NCBI RefSeq assembly: GCF_003201605.1
Contig: NZ_QJJR01000005.1
Coordinates: forward strand, 96,780 to 160,779
DNA from: Streptohalobacillus salinus
Lineage (GTDB): Bacteria > Bacillota > Bacilli > Bacillales > Amphibacillaceae
DNA: 64,000 nt
Direction: 5' to 3'
In this document: positions 29,037-37,465 of the stretch, in pieces
Layout: every line of letters starts with the position of its first letter
Numbering within the stretch: the first letter of the stretch is position 1
The notes under the pieces: model-generated
Database searches by the model: none
The model's input: the letters and a program-made list of their open reading frames with translations, nothing else
Told to the model about the DNA's origin: nothing
Translations under genes and position numbers: made by a program

Positions 29037-31340
29037 TTAAAGATCCAACGTCATATCACCGATTATGTCTATAATTTTTACACCGCTAGCTGTTTTTTCA
29101 ACTGTATTCGGTGAGTTTTTTACGTTTTCTGCACTTATTAAGTGCAAGTGGTAGGGTTTGTCACTTGTGGTTGTGACGGCAAGTCTCTCGTTTTCTTTTA
29201 TCAAATTAAAAGTAGCTGCTAATTCACCGTTCTGATCATAAATGGGTACTTCTTTAGTCATACCTTCATCCAAATGATAGATCGTCAACGTCACATCATC
29301 AAGATAGTCGTAGGCCGGTTTAAACGCATCCGCACCAAAAGGAACCACACTGTTTTCTCGCACGAATAATGGCAGACTCTGATAACTGTAATGCTCCTTA
29401 ATCCAACTTCCTCCTTGTTTCTCCACACCCGTCAGTAGGTGTGTCCATTTACCCTTCGGTAAATAGTACGAGGCTAATCCTTCTTTATTAAAGATTGGTG
29501 CAACTAAGATATCACAGCCAAGCATGTATTGACGATCTAACGTATCACATAACGGATCACCAGGAAATTCTACATGCATGCTCCGCATCACTGGGATACC
29601 CGTTTGATTATTTCGGACCGCTTCACCATACAGGTAAGGCATTAACCGATTTTTAAACTCAGTAAATTGTTTAGCCACCTCAACAGCTTCGTCATCAAAG
29701 TTCCAAGGTACCCGGTAAGATGAGCTGCCGTGGAAACGACTATGACTCGAAAGTAAGCCAAATTGCGTCCAGCGTTTAAAGACATCTGGAGAAGCCGTGT
29801 TCTCAAACCCACCAATATCATGGCTCCAATAACCAAAACCAGAAGTCGTAAGCGACAAACCACCACGTAGACTCTCAGCCATCGCTTCATAAGTCGAATC
29901 ACAGTCTCCACCCCAATGAACAGGGTATTGTTGCCCTCCAGCTGTTGCAGAGCGGGCAAATACAACTGCATCTTTTTCACCTTTCTCTTCGATTAATAAA
30001 TCAAAAACCACTTGATTATAAAGTTGCGCATAATAATTATGCATTTTATCCGGGTCTGAGCCATCGTGGTAGACAACATCGAGCGGAATGCGTTCACCAA
30101 AGTCTGTCTTGAATGAATCAACACCCATCGCCACCAAACGACGTAAATGATTTTGATACCAAATTACGGCCTCAGGATTAGTGAAATCAACGATACCCAT
30201 CCCGGCTTGCCAACGATCCCACTGCCACGTATCCCCATTTGTTTTTTTAATGAGATAGCCCTGTTCATGCGCCTCTTTAAACAATGGGGATTTCTGCGCA
30301 ATATACGGATTGATCCATACACATATTTGCAAGTCTTTTTCTTTTAAACGCTTAAGCATACCCTCTGGATCTGGAAAATTCTTTTTATCCCAGATAAAGT
30401 TAGTCCACTCAAAGCCTTCCATCCAAAAGCAATCAAAGTGAAAGACACTAAGTGGTATCCCACGCGCTGCCATCCCATCAACAAAGTGTGTGACTGTCTC
30501 CTCATTGTAGTCTGTTGTAAAAGAGGTTGATAACCATAAGCCAAATGACCATGACGGTGGTAAAGCCGGACGACCAGTTAAAGCTGTATATCGGCTAATT
30601 ACTTCCTTTGGCGTAGGCCCATTTATTAAGTAATAATCTAATTTCTCACCCTTAACGCTCCATTGTGAGCGCGAAACAAGTTCAGATCCCAGTTCAAAAC
30701 TTACCCGTTCAGGATGATTGACAAATACACCGTACCCTTTATTTGAAAGGAAAAACGGAATGTTCTTATACGACTGTTCAGAGCTTGTACCACCATCTTC
30801 GTTCCAAATGTCAACAGATTGCCCATTCTTAACAAACGGGGTGAACCGTTCGCCTAAACCGTATAGCGTTTCGCCAACACCTAATTTCAGTTGGCCACGC
30901 ATATACGTTGTATCGTTTGGTGCTTCAATCCATGCCAATGATTTTCCGTCAGCAACCGATAACTCACCGACTGCATTTTCAAAAATCATGGCAAAGTTTT
31001 CTTTATTAATGGTCACCTGCATACTGCCGCTATTAAAGGTTAATAATTCATCCGACTCATCAACAACCAATCTTTCCAAACGCTCACTGAGCTCAAAGTT
31101 AGGATATTTAACGCGTTCACCTTGGTAGTGCCACGTTTCAACGCGTATGACATCTTTCAGTGGCGCGGTTAATTTAATAGTTAAGAGGGGGCCATCTAAC
31201 GTATCGCCTCGGTGATTAATGTATTTGCACGGGGCATACAAGGTGACTGCTTCCTCTTCTATTTGTGTATCATAAACAATCTTCGGAAAATGAATGGTAT
31301 ATCCTTCTTTCACAAGCCAATTTCCATCAGTAAATTTCAT
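29037..31340 (-). CDS. GH31 alpha-xylosidase (YicI-type)
   Basis: A cytoplasmic glycoside hydrolase that removes alpha-xylosyl, or possibly alpha-glucosyl, residues from oligosaccharide ends. The 767-residue protein has no signal peptide. The catalytic nucleophile Asp413 lies in KTDFGERIP, and the acid/base Asp479 in HWGGDCDSTYEAM. Their 66-residue spacing equals that of E. coli YicI (Asp416/Asp482), and KTDFGE is typical of the alpha-xylosidase subgroup. It follows the solute-binding protein gene after a stem-loop region, so it belongs to the importer operon. Alpha-glucosidase activity cannot be excluded by sequence alone. Confidence 0.88.
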   Translation of the reverse strand: MKFTDGNWLVKEGYTIHFPKIVYDTQIEEEAVTLYAPCKYINHRGDTLDGPLLTIKLTAPLKDVIRVETWHYQGERVKYPNFELSERLERLVVDESDELLTFNSGSMQVTINKENFAMIFENAVGELSVADGKSLAWIEAPNDTTYMRGQLKLGVGETLYGLGERFTPFVKNGQSVDIWNEDGGTSSEQSYKNIPFFLSNKGYGVFVNHPERVSFELGSELVSRSQWSVKGEKLDYYLINGPTPKEVISRYTALTGRPALPPSWSFGLWLSTSFTTDYNEETVTHFVDGMAARGIPLSVFHFDCFWMEGFEWTNFIWDKKNFPDPEGMLKRLKEKDLQICVWINPYIAQKSPLFKEAHEQGYLIKKTNGDTWQWDRWQAGMGIVDFTNPEAVIWYQNHLRRLVAMGVDSFKTDFGERIPLDVVYHDGSDPDKMHNYYAQLYNQVVFDLLIEEKGEKDAVVFARSATAGGQQYPVHWGGDCDSTYEAMAESLRGGLSLTTSGFGYWSHDIGGFENTASPDVFKRWTQFGLLSSHSRFHGSSSYRVPWNFDDEAVEVAKQFTEFKNRLMPYLYGEAVRNNQTGIPVMRSMHVEFPGDPLCDTLDRQYMLGCDILVAPIFNKEGLASYYLPKGKWTHLLTGVEKQGGSWIKEHYSYQSLPLFVRENSVVPFGADAFKPAYDYLDDVTLTIYHLDEGMTKEVPIYDQNGELAATFNLIKENERLAVTTTSDKPYHLHLISAENVKNSPNTVEKTASGVKIIDIIGDMTLDL

Positions 31341-31447
31341 TGCTATCGTCCTCCTTGAGCCATTGGTTTTTAGCTTTATTGGGATAAATCATGTTAATAT
31401 GGTGAGTCATGATCGGTCATCAACAGTGCGTCTTGCAGACATGAATG

Positions 31448-31494
31448 CTCACCTATGTATAACAAGGTGAGTCTAATTCCCTTCGGAATTAGAC
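31448..31494 (-). other. Tandem stem-loops between the solute-binding protein and GH31 genes
   Basis: Two hairpins lie side by side: CTCACC/GGTGAG (31448-31471) and GTCTAATTCC/GGAATTAGAC (31471-31494). Neither has a T-tract, so they look like RNA-stabilising or processing structures rather than a full terminator. Such stems often keep binding-protein mRNA in excess over downstream genes. Confidence 0.55.
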
Positions 31495-31521
31495 CCCCTT
31501 AAGTTATCTTACTTTCATGAA

Positions 31522-33195
31522 TTAATTCGTGCCCCAAAGTTCACGGACATTTTGAGTTAATTCAGTCATTTCTTCATTCAATTGTTGGACGCCTGCTTCT
31601 TCAAGCTCAGCAATCATTGCATCCCAAAGTTGATCAAATTCACTTGGTTCAGCAAGAACAGCTTCAGTCACACGTTGTTCTGTAATATCATCCGCACGTT
31701 GTTGAATGATCTGAATATCAGAACCTGACGGAATAGAGAAGTTAGCTGCTGCACCGTGACGAGAAACTTCTAATTCATCACGTTGTGGGAAGCCATCAAC
31801 CCAAAGTTCAATATCGTAAGCATCTAATGCTTCTTGCTCAGGTTCAAGTAAATCATCAATCACTTGTTCGCGCGTATCTCTGGTAATCGATTGACCATTT
31901 GAATCTACAGCACCCGTTCCCCATTGCGGGAATGGATAGATATAGTAACCCACACCAGATTCACGTGGATAGTCACTGTTCGTATTTAAGCTCTCACGTA
32001 CCTCCTCGAACATCACACGTTCGCCATCAACCATTTCATAGTGCTCTCCTTCAATTCCCCAGTTAACTAAGATCTGCGCTTCTTCTGAAGCCATCCAGTC
32101 TAAGAAATCAAAAGCAAGTTCTTGATTTTCAGATGTTGAAGAGATTGCAATCCCCCAGCCACCGGCAAAACCATAATCTTTAAGCCCTTGGTGGGTTTTA
32201 GATTCATCTAACGTAACAGGAAGTGGTGCAAAGGTGCGGTTTTCCATACCATCTTGGATTAAGGCACTACGTGCATCACCAATGTTCCAATCTTGGTCAG
32301 CAACCGACAGTACACGACCCGTTGATAATTTAGAAATATAGGTATCTTGCGTTTGCGTAAATGATTCTGGATCAAGCAAACCTTTTGCATTCATTCCATT
32401 TAACCATTCAAAGTATTCTTTGAATTCAGGAAGCATGAACTTGTAGGTTGTTTCGCCAGTATCATTATCTATGACCCATTGGCCATCATCTGGAAAACCA
32501 CCGGCAAACCCAGCTGGGTTACCAACAGTAATTAGCCAACGCCAATCTGATCCTTGTAATGATAAAGGTAACGTCTTTTGACCGTTAATTTCTGGGTACA
32601 TCTCATAGTAAGTTGTTAGTGCGTCTTCGAACTCTTCTAGTGTGTTGATTTCTGGATAACCTAGTTCTCTTAATACTTCTAATTGCATTTGGAATGTTCC
32701 TGATGTTTTCATTGGTTCATCTTCAACACCATAGGTCCCAACTTGATAGATACTTGGATCATCTAATGAATTACGTAAGCGATCAATTTGATCACCGTAC
32801 AATGCTTTTAAGTTGTCGCCACGTTCCTCGATTAAGTCATCAAGTTTAATGACACCACCAGCATCAATTAATTTACCTAAATCACCTTTAGCAAAGATTA
32901 AGTCTGGATACTCACCACCCGCAATCATTAGTGGAATGGCTTCATCATTGCCCCCGACAGGGTAGTCCATTTCTAAGACAACACCTGTTTCTTCAGTGAT
33001 TTTTTGTGCAACCGGATCGTCAAATGCTTTTTCTTGACCATCCGAACTGAAAAACGTAAGCGTAACAGGCTCGTCAGATCCGCCGTTCTCACCGGAACTA
33101 TCATTTTCGTCACTTGCTGAATCATCGCCACAAGCCGCTAAGGTAAGCATGCTTGCTAAAACTAACATGAGTAGGACTGATAAATGCTTTTTCAT
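31522..33195 (-). CDS. Extracellular solute-binding lipoprotein, LplA-like (carbohydrate)
   Basis: The sugar-capturing component of a CUT1-type ABC importer. The 557-residue protein starts with a lipoprotein signal and lipobox LTLAAC (Cys about 22), then a Ser/Asp/Glu-rich linker. The rest resembles long family 1 binding proteins of the LplA/YtcQ type. It is transcribed after the two permease genes. The ATPase is missing from this operon, as is usual for this importer class, which shares the multi-sugar ATPase MsmX encoded elsewhere. Its acidity hints at a salt- or alkali-adapted host, though that is only suggestive. Confidence 0.92.
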   Translation of the reverse strand: MKKHLSVLLMLVLASMLTLAACGDDSASDENDSSGENGGSDEPVTLTFFSSDGQEKAFDDPVAQKITEETGVVLEMDYPVGGNDEAIPLMIAGGEYPDLIFAKGDLGKLIDAGGVIKLDDLIEERGDNLKALYGDQIDRLRNSLDDPSIYQVGTYGVEDEPMKTSGTFQMQLEVLRELGYPEINTLEEFEDALTTYYEMYPEINGQKTLPLSLQGSDWRWLITVGNPAGFAGGFPDDGQWVIDNDTGETTYKFMLPEFKEYFEWLNGMNAKGLLDPESFTQTQDTYISKLSTGRVLSVADQDWNIGDARSALIQDGMENRTFAPLPVTLDESKTHQGLKDYGFAGGWGIAISSTSENQELAFDFLDWMASEEAQILVNWGIEGEHYEMVDGERVMFEEVRESLNTNSDYPRESGVGYYIYPFPQWGTGAVDSNGQSITRDTREQVIDDLLEPEQEALDAYDIELWVDGFPQRDELEVSRHGAAANFSIPSGSDIQIIQQRADDITEQRVTEAVLAEPSEFDQLWDAMIAELEEAGVQQLNEEMTELTQNVRELWGTN

Positions 33196-33267
33196 AAAGA
33201 TAACCCTCCATTATTTTAAATATTTATATTAATTTTCATTAATATCCGTATCGGTCTTACTGACTTG

Positions 33268-34152
33268 CTATGATTTTACTGCCCCAAGTGTTAAACCGGT
33301 TACAAAATAGCGTTGCAAGAACGGATACACCATTAAAATAGGGACTGTGGCAATAATCGTAATCGCCATCTGAATTGATTGTGGGTTCGTTTGACCTGCA
33401 ACATATTCAGCATTTCCTGATGTAATATCACCTGAAGATAATTGCGTATTATCTAATATTTTCATCAACTCAAATTGTAATGTCGACAAGTTTGCATTTC
33501 CTCTCGCATAGAGATAGGTATCAAACCAGTTGTTCCACTGCCCTACAGCTAAGAATAACGAAACTGTCGCAATAACGGGCAATGATAACGGAATGACGAT
33601 CTTCCAAAAAATCGTGAAATCATTTGCCCCATCTATTTTAGCAGACTCCGTCAATGCCATTGGTATGTTGTCCATGAAGGACCTAATGACAATAACGTTA
33701 AAGGCATTAAGCAAGAGAGGTAAGATATACACTAAGAAATTATTCATTAAACCAAGTTCACGAATCAGTAGAAATTCAGGAATTAATCCCCCACTAATGA
33801 ACATGGTAATTACGAGAATGAAACTGAAAAGATTGTTAAAAACAAAATCCCGACGACTAAGTGTATAAGCAAGCATGGTACTTGCTAAAATTCCGGTAAT
33901 TGTACCAACGACTGTACGGAGCACAGACATACCAAAGGCAGATAACAACCGGTCGTTCCCTCCAAATATTTGACTATAATTTGCCCAAGTGAATTCTCTC
34001 GGGTAAATGTGTAAACCACCTCTTGTTGTATCTGTGGCATCGTTTAGAGAAATCGCTAAGATATTTAAAAATGGATAAAGTGTAACGACTACAACTCCGA
34101 CCATAAAAACCAATAAGACAATATCAAATGCAGTAACTTTTTGTTTTTTCAT
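33268..34152 (-). CDS. Carbohydrate ABC permease, LplC/YtcP-like
   Basis: A 294-residue inner-membrane subunit with six membrane helices. Its EAA loop (about 170-190) has the form ALTESAKIDGANDFTIFWKIVIPLSLP. The C-terminus GLTLGAVKS is typical of the LplC/YtcP branch of CUT1 importers for oligosaccharides. It pairs with the upstream LplB-like permease, 36 bases away, and the downstream LplA-like binding protein. A GGAGGAG site precedes the ATG. Confidence 0.93.
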   Translation of the reverse strand: MKKQKVTAFDIVLLVFMVGVVVVTLYPFLNILAISLNDATDTTRGGLHIYPREFTWANYSQIFGGNDRLLSAFGMSVLRTVVGTITGILASTMLAYTLSRRDFVFNNLFSFILVITMFISGGLIPEFLLIRELGLMNNFLVYILPLLLNAFNVIVIRSFMDNIPMALTESAKIDGANDFTIFWKIVIPLSLPVIATVSLFLAVGQWNNWFDTYLYARGNANLSTLQFELMKILDNTQLSSGDITSGNAEYVAGQTNPQSIQMAITIIATVPILMVYPFLQRYFVTGLTLGAVKS

Positions 34153-34188
34153 TTTCTGCTCCTCCTCATTTGTTAGACATCGAGTTAA

Positions 34189-35184
34189 TTAAAAGACGCG
34201 TCCTTCACCAATGCGTTTTGCAAATCCATTTGCAATTAATATAAGTATGACACTGACAACGGATTTGAAAATACCAATGGCTGTACCAAATGAATAGCGG
34301 AACATCCCAATACCATAATTTAATGCGTATAAATCAATAACAATTGCTTTATCCGTTACAATATTATTACCTAATAACATTTGCTTTTCAAAACCAATGT
34401 TAATTAAATTTCCAATGCTCAGAATAAGCAGGACAATGATGACAGCGCGAATACTTGGTAAAGTAATGTGCCACATCTGTCTAACACGAGAAGCACCATC
34501 AACTTTTGCCGCTTCATACAGTTGTGGATCAATTCCTGCCATTGCCGCAAAGTAAATGATAGCGTTCCAACCCGTTGACTTCCAAACCTCTGCGGATGTT
34601 ACGATGCCCCAAAATAAATTAGGTTGAGCCATGAAATTCAGCGGGCCATCAAAAATGCCTAGTGATGTCAGTAAATCATTAATCGGGCCTTCAAGCGAGA
34701 GCATCGTCGTCACAATATTTGCTACAATGACCCATGAAACAAAGTGTGGCAAATAAGAGATTGTTTGGGTGATTTTTTTGAATCGAATAAATCGCATTTC
34801 GTTCAACATCAAGGCAAATAGTATCGCTGAAATCGTACCGAATACTAAACCAAGTAATCCCATTCCGATCGTGTTCTCTAACGCTCTGTAGAAAATAGGT
34901 TCATTAAATAAATCTCTAAAATGCTTCAATCCTACCCATTCGTTTCCCAAAAACCCATTTTGCGGCTTGTAATCTTGAAAGGCCATAATCCAACCTAAAA
35001 CAGGAATGTACCTAAAAACAATGAGCCATATTACGAATGGCAACGACATTAACAGTAAAGCTTTTTGATTCATAAGTCGTTTCCAAAATGATTTTTTCCG
35101 AGGTGCATACGTGTTCTTATGAGACTTGTTACCGCGTACAAGCGGCGCTCCCCTTGGAGTAACTGGTGTCAAATTTTTACTCAT
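34189..35184 (-). CDS. Carbohydrate ABC permease, LplB/YteP-like
   Basis: A 331-residue permease with a basic cytoplasmic N-terminus (about 1-35) and six membrane helices. The EAA loop reads LYEAAKVDGASRVRQMWHITLPSI. Sequence features such as RYIPVLGWIMAFQDYKP are typical of LplB/YteP permeases. It is the first gene of the importer operon lplB-lplC-lplA-GH31 and has a cre site about 65 bases upstream. AAGGGAGAG precedes the ATG. Confidence 0.93.
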   Translation of the reverse strand: MSKNLTPVTPRGAPLVRGNKSHKNTYAPRKKSFWKRLMNQKALLLMSLPFVIWLIVFRYIPVLGWIMAFQDYKPQNGFLGNEWVGLKHFRDLFNEPIFYRALENTIGMGLLGLVFGTISAILFALMLNEMRFIRFKKITQTISYLPHFVSWVIVANIVTTMLSLEGPINDLLTSLGIFDGPLNFMAQPNLFWGIVTSAEVWKSTGWNAIIYFAAMAGIDPQLYEAAKVDGASRVRQMWHITLPSIRAVIIVLLILSIGNLINIGFEKQMLLGNNIVTDKAIVIDLYALNYGIGMFRYSFGTAIGIFKSVVSVILILIANGFAKRIGEGRVF

Positions 35185-35244
35185 TTTTCTCTCTCCCTTA
35201 CATTTTAAGGTCGTTTAATCTCCCTACTGATTAACTACCTCTAG

Positions 35245-35265
35245 TGTATAAGAAACCGCTTACAA
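35245..35265 (-). promoter_or_regulatory. cre (CcpA) site overlapping the importer promoter
   Basis: On the minus strand TTGTAAGCGGTTTCT (35251-35265) fits the catabolite-responsive element WTGNAANCGNWNNCW at every position. It abuts a -10-like TATACA (35245-35250), so CcpA bound here would block the promoter. HprK, the upstream kinase of this regulation, is encoded in the same window. Confidence 0.7.
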
Positions 35266-35341
35266 CAAAAACCTAGCGAATAAGCTACAAAAACCATTCA
35301 AAAATAGTGATTCCTTTACTAAGCCGTTTTTATTAGACATA

Positions 35342-35385
35342 AAAACAAGTAAAAATAAGAGCTAGCTCTTATTTTTACTTGTTTT
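35342..35385. terminator. Perfect 44-base palindrome, bidirectional terminator-like
   Basis: An uninterrupted inverted repeat with 22-base arms, centred on GAGCTAGCTC and very A/T-rich outside the centre. It lies between the stop of the DUF4340 gene and the importer promoter. It is most likely the terminator of the upstream operon, since T-runs are present on both strands. A protein-binding palindrome is an alternative. Confidence 0.75.
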
Positions 35386-35423
35386 AAATACTTCGTTTAT
35401 TATCATTCAAAAAAATCGCTTAC

Positions 35424-36770
35424 TTATTCAGACACATTAAGCAATTGATTCATAGCGTCAACGACATTATTTGTTGTTGTTTTCTCAACAAGAAAGTCAT
35501 GCACACCATTAATAAAGACGACATAATGCTCTGGATCATAATCTACAAATTTGACCTCGACTTCATCACTGCCATTTTCCGTTTCAATCTGATACATAAT
35601 CGTAATTTCAGGATTTGTTTCTGCTAAGTCCTCTTGACTGACAACACCAGTTACTGTAATACCCGCTAGATTTGTGTACGCATGACGCACCTCTTCCGGA
35701 TTAAGTGATTCGCCATCACTTTCAAAGCTAACAGCTTCATCCTCTTTTGACACGTGAAGTGCGTAAGTCTCCCCGTCCTTATTAACTGAAAGTTCACGCA
35801 ATGTATCAAGCGCAACTACTTTAACAAACCCATCGTGAAAGGCATCTGAAGGGGTGCTAAAGATTCGAACCACCTCATTTGATAAAGTAAAGACCTCGGT
35901 GTCTTCAACAAAAGCCCCGTAATAACTCGTTGGCGTTGCTGGTTTACCAATCAAAAGGTTTTTTTCATTGCTGCCATCTGAAAATTGGACTGTAAAATCA
36001 GTCTCCATCAAACCTAGTTCTTCATCTTCTTTTGACAGTGTAGTCGTTGATTCAAAAGATAATTGATTTAATAGTTGAACCAACTGCTCTGTAACAGAAT
36101 AGGATGTAAAATGTGTATAGTTAAAGGGTTCATTAATATACCACCCTGTTAAATTCGCCAATGATTCTTGATCTGAAAAGGGATTTTGATTGGTTAGACG
36201 AATCATTTCTGTTCCATTACTTATCTCAATTTCAGTGATTTGGTCAAGGTCTGATAGTAACGTTTGATCTAAAAATGCTTCTTGGTAATAGGGGAAGCTT
36301 TCTATTAAACTACGTTCGACCAAATAAATTTGATCCGTTGCACTGTCATGGACATAGTAGTCGGTTTCTGATTGATTTAACTGACCAATTGACACCTTTA
36401 GTTCTGAGTCACTCTTATCTATCTTCAATGCCAACATAGGGAAATCTAAACCTACATCTTTTTTCATGACATCTACCGCTTCTCCCTGCCATTGTCCCAG
36501 GCGGTTTAAAGCTTCTTCGACATAAGCCTGATGTGTATCCTCGTCGCGACCATTCACTTGCCACTGGTCATCCACCCGTTCAATTTCAAAACCCTGATCT
36601 GCCACAACTGTTAGTTTATTAACGGTTTCGATTGACTCAATCAAGACATGTGCTTCGTCTACGTCTTCCGGTTCCGGCTCATTATTACTTAGTCTATATA
36701 CTGCTAACACGATGACTAAGAGTATAATCACACTTATTCCTAACCATGTTGCTTGTCTTTTTGTCATCAT
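35424..36770 (-). CDS. DUF4340 membrane-anchored protein
   Basis: A 448-residue protein with an N-terminal membrane helix (about 8-27, followed by an acidic EPEPEDVDE stretch) and a long extracytoplasmic beta-rich region matching the DUF4340 pattern. That pattern includes repeated FEIERVDDQWQVNG-like and WYINEPF-like segments. DUF4340 is best known from proteins encoded beside gliding/ABC-2-type transport genes, so its place in a sugar operon is unusual. Its role here is unknown; extracellular sugar sensing or assembly of the importer are possibilities. Its ATG overlaps the end of the YesL-like gene by four bases. Confidence 0.82.
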   Translation of the reverse strand: MMTKRQATWLGISVIILLVIVLAVYRLSNNEPEPEDVDEAHVLIESIETVNKLTVVADQGFEIERVDDQWQVNGRDEDTHQAYVEEALNRLGQWQGEAVDVMKKDVGLDFPMLALKIDKSDSELKVSIGQLNQSETDYYVHDSATDQIYLVERSLIESFPYYQEAFLDQTLLSDLDQITEIEISNGTEMIRLTNQNPFSDQESLANLTGWYINEPFNYTHFTSYSVTEQLVQLLNQLSFESTTTLSKEDEELGLMETDFTVQFSDGSNEKNLLIGKPATPTSYYGAFVEDTEVFTLSNEVVRIFSTPSDAFHDGFVKVVALDTLRELSVNKDGETYALHVSKEDEAVSFESDGESLNPEEVRHAYTNLAGITVTGVVSQEDLAETNPEITIMYQIETENGSDEVEVKFVDYDPEHYVVFINGVHDFLVEKTTTNNVVDAMNQLLNVSE

Positions 36771-37465
36771 TTTTTCACCTGCTTATCCTTTTGACTTGTT
36801 TCATTCTTTTGAAAGTTTTCTCTTAAAAGGTTTAAAGGTCCTTGAAGGTTATACATCATAAAGAAACTAATTAAACTCATTAAAAATAAACTAATAAAGC
36901 TTGGAAATTGATAAAAGATTATCCCAAAAGCGATCACAGTTGTTACGTTTAATAAGCTCACTTTAACAAAACGAAAGACACTGTAAACCGATACGACAAA
37001 TAAACTTTTTAATCCCACTTCAAACCGCGTCAAAATTGGAAAGGCATAAATCATAATCAACACCATGAAAAAGAGTAGGATGAAAAAGACGTACTGTAAA
37101 AATGGAGCAAATAGAGATGCATAGTATATATCAACGAGTAAAATCAAAATGATTGTTGATTTTACAAACCAGTAGAGTAGCGCTTGTTTAAAATTCTGGC
37201 GAAAAAATCGCCAGAAATCTTTCGTTGGTGCAATCAGTTTATCTGTGACTAACTTATCCATCGTCTTTAACAACGCACTATAGGCTGGCCCAAAGGGAAG
37301 TAACGTGATGTAGTACAGTAATATATTTTGAATTGTGAATTCCGCAAAGTAAAATACGAAAATAAACGGACTGATTACAAGCATAAAATACACATTGGTA
37401 ATGAAAAAGCTGTAAATCGTACTCGCTATTTGGTAAACCAATTTATCGGTTATATTGTTGTTCAT
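36767..37465 (-). CDS. DUF624 membrane protein, YesL-like
   Basis: A 232-residue protein with five or six membrane helices of the YesL/DUF624 family. It includes the typical LPFGPAYSALLKTMDKLV and FWRFFRQNFKQALLYW segments. Family members almost always accompany LplABC-type importers and YesMN-type regulators; the function is unproven. It overlaps the response regulator gene upstream by four bases and DUF4340 downstream by four bases, so GH95-HK-RR-YesL-DUF4340 reads as one operon. Confidence 0.85.
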   Translation of the reverse strand: MNNNITDKLVYQIASTIYSFFITNVYFMLVISPFIFVFYFAEFTIQNILLYYITLLPFGPAYSALLKTMDKLVTDKLIAPTKDFWRFFRQNFKQALLYWFVKSTIILILLVDIYYASLFAPFLQYVFFILLFFMVLIMIYAFPILTRFEVGLKSLFVVSVYSVFRFVKVSLLNVTTVIAFGIIFYQFPSFISLFLMSLISFFMMYNLQGPLNLLRENFQKNETSQKDKQVKK

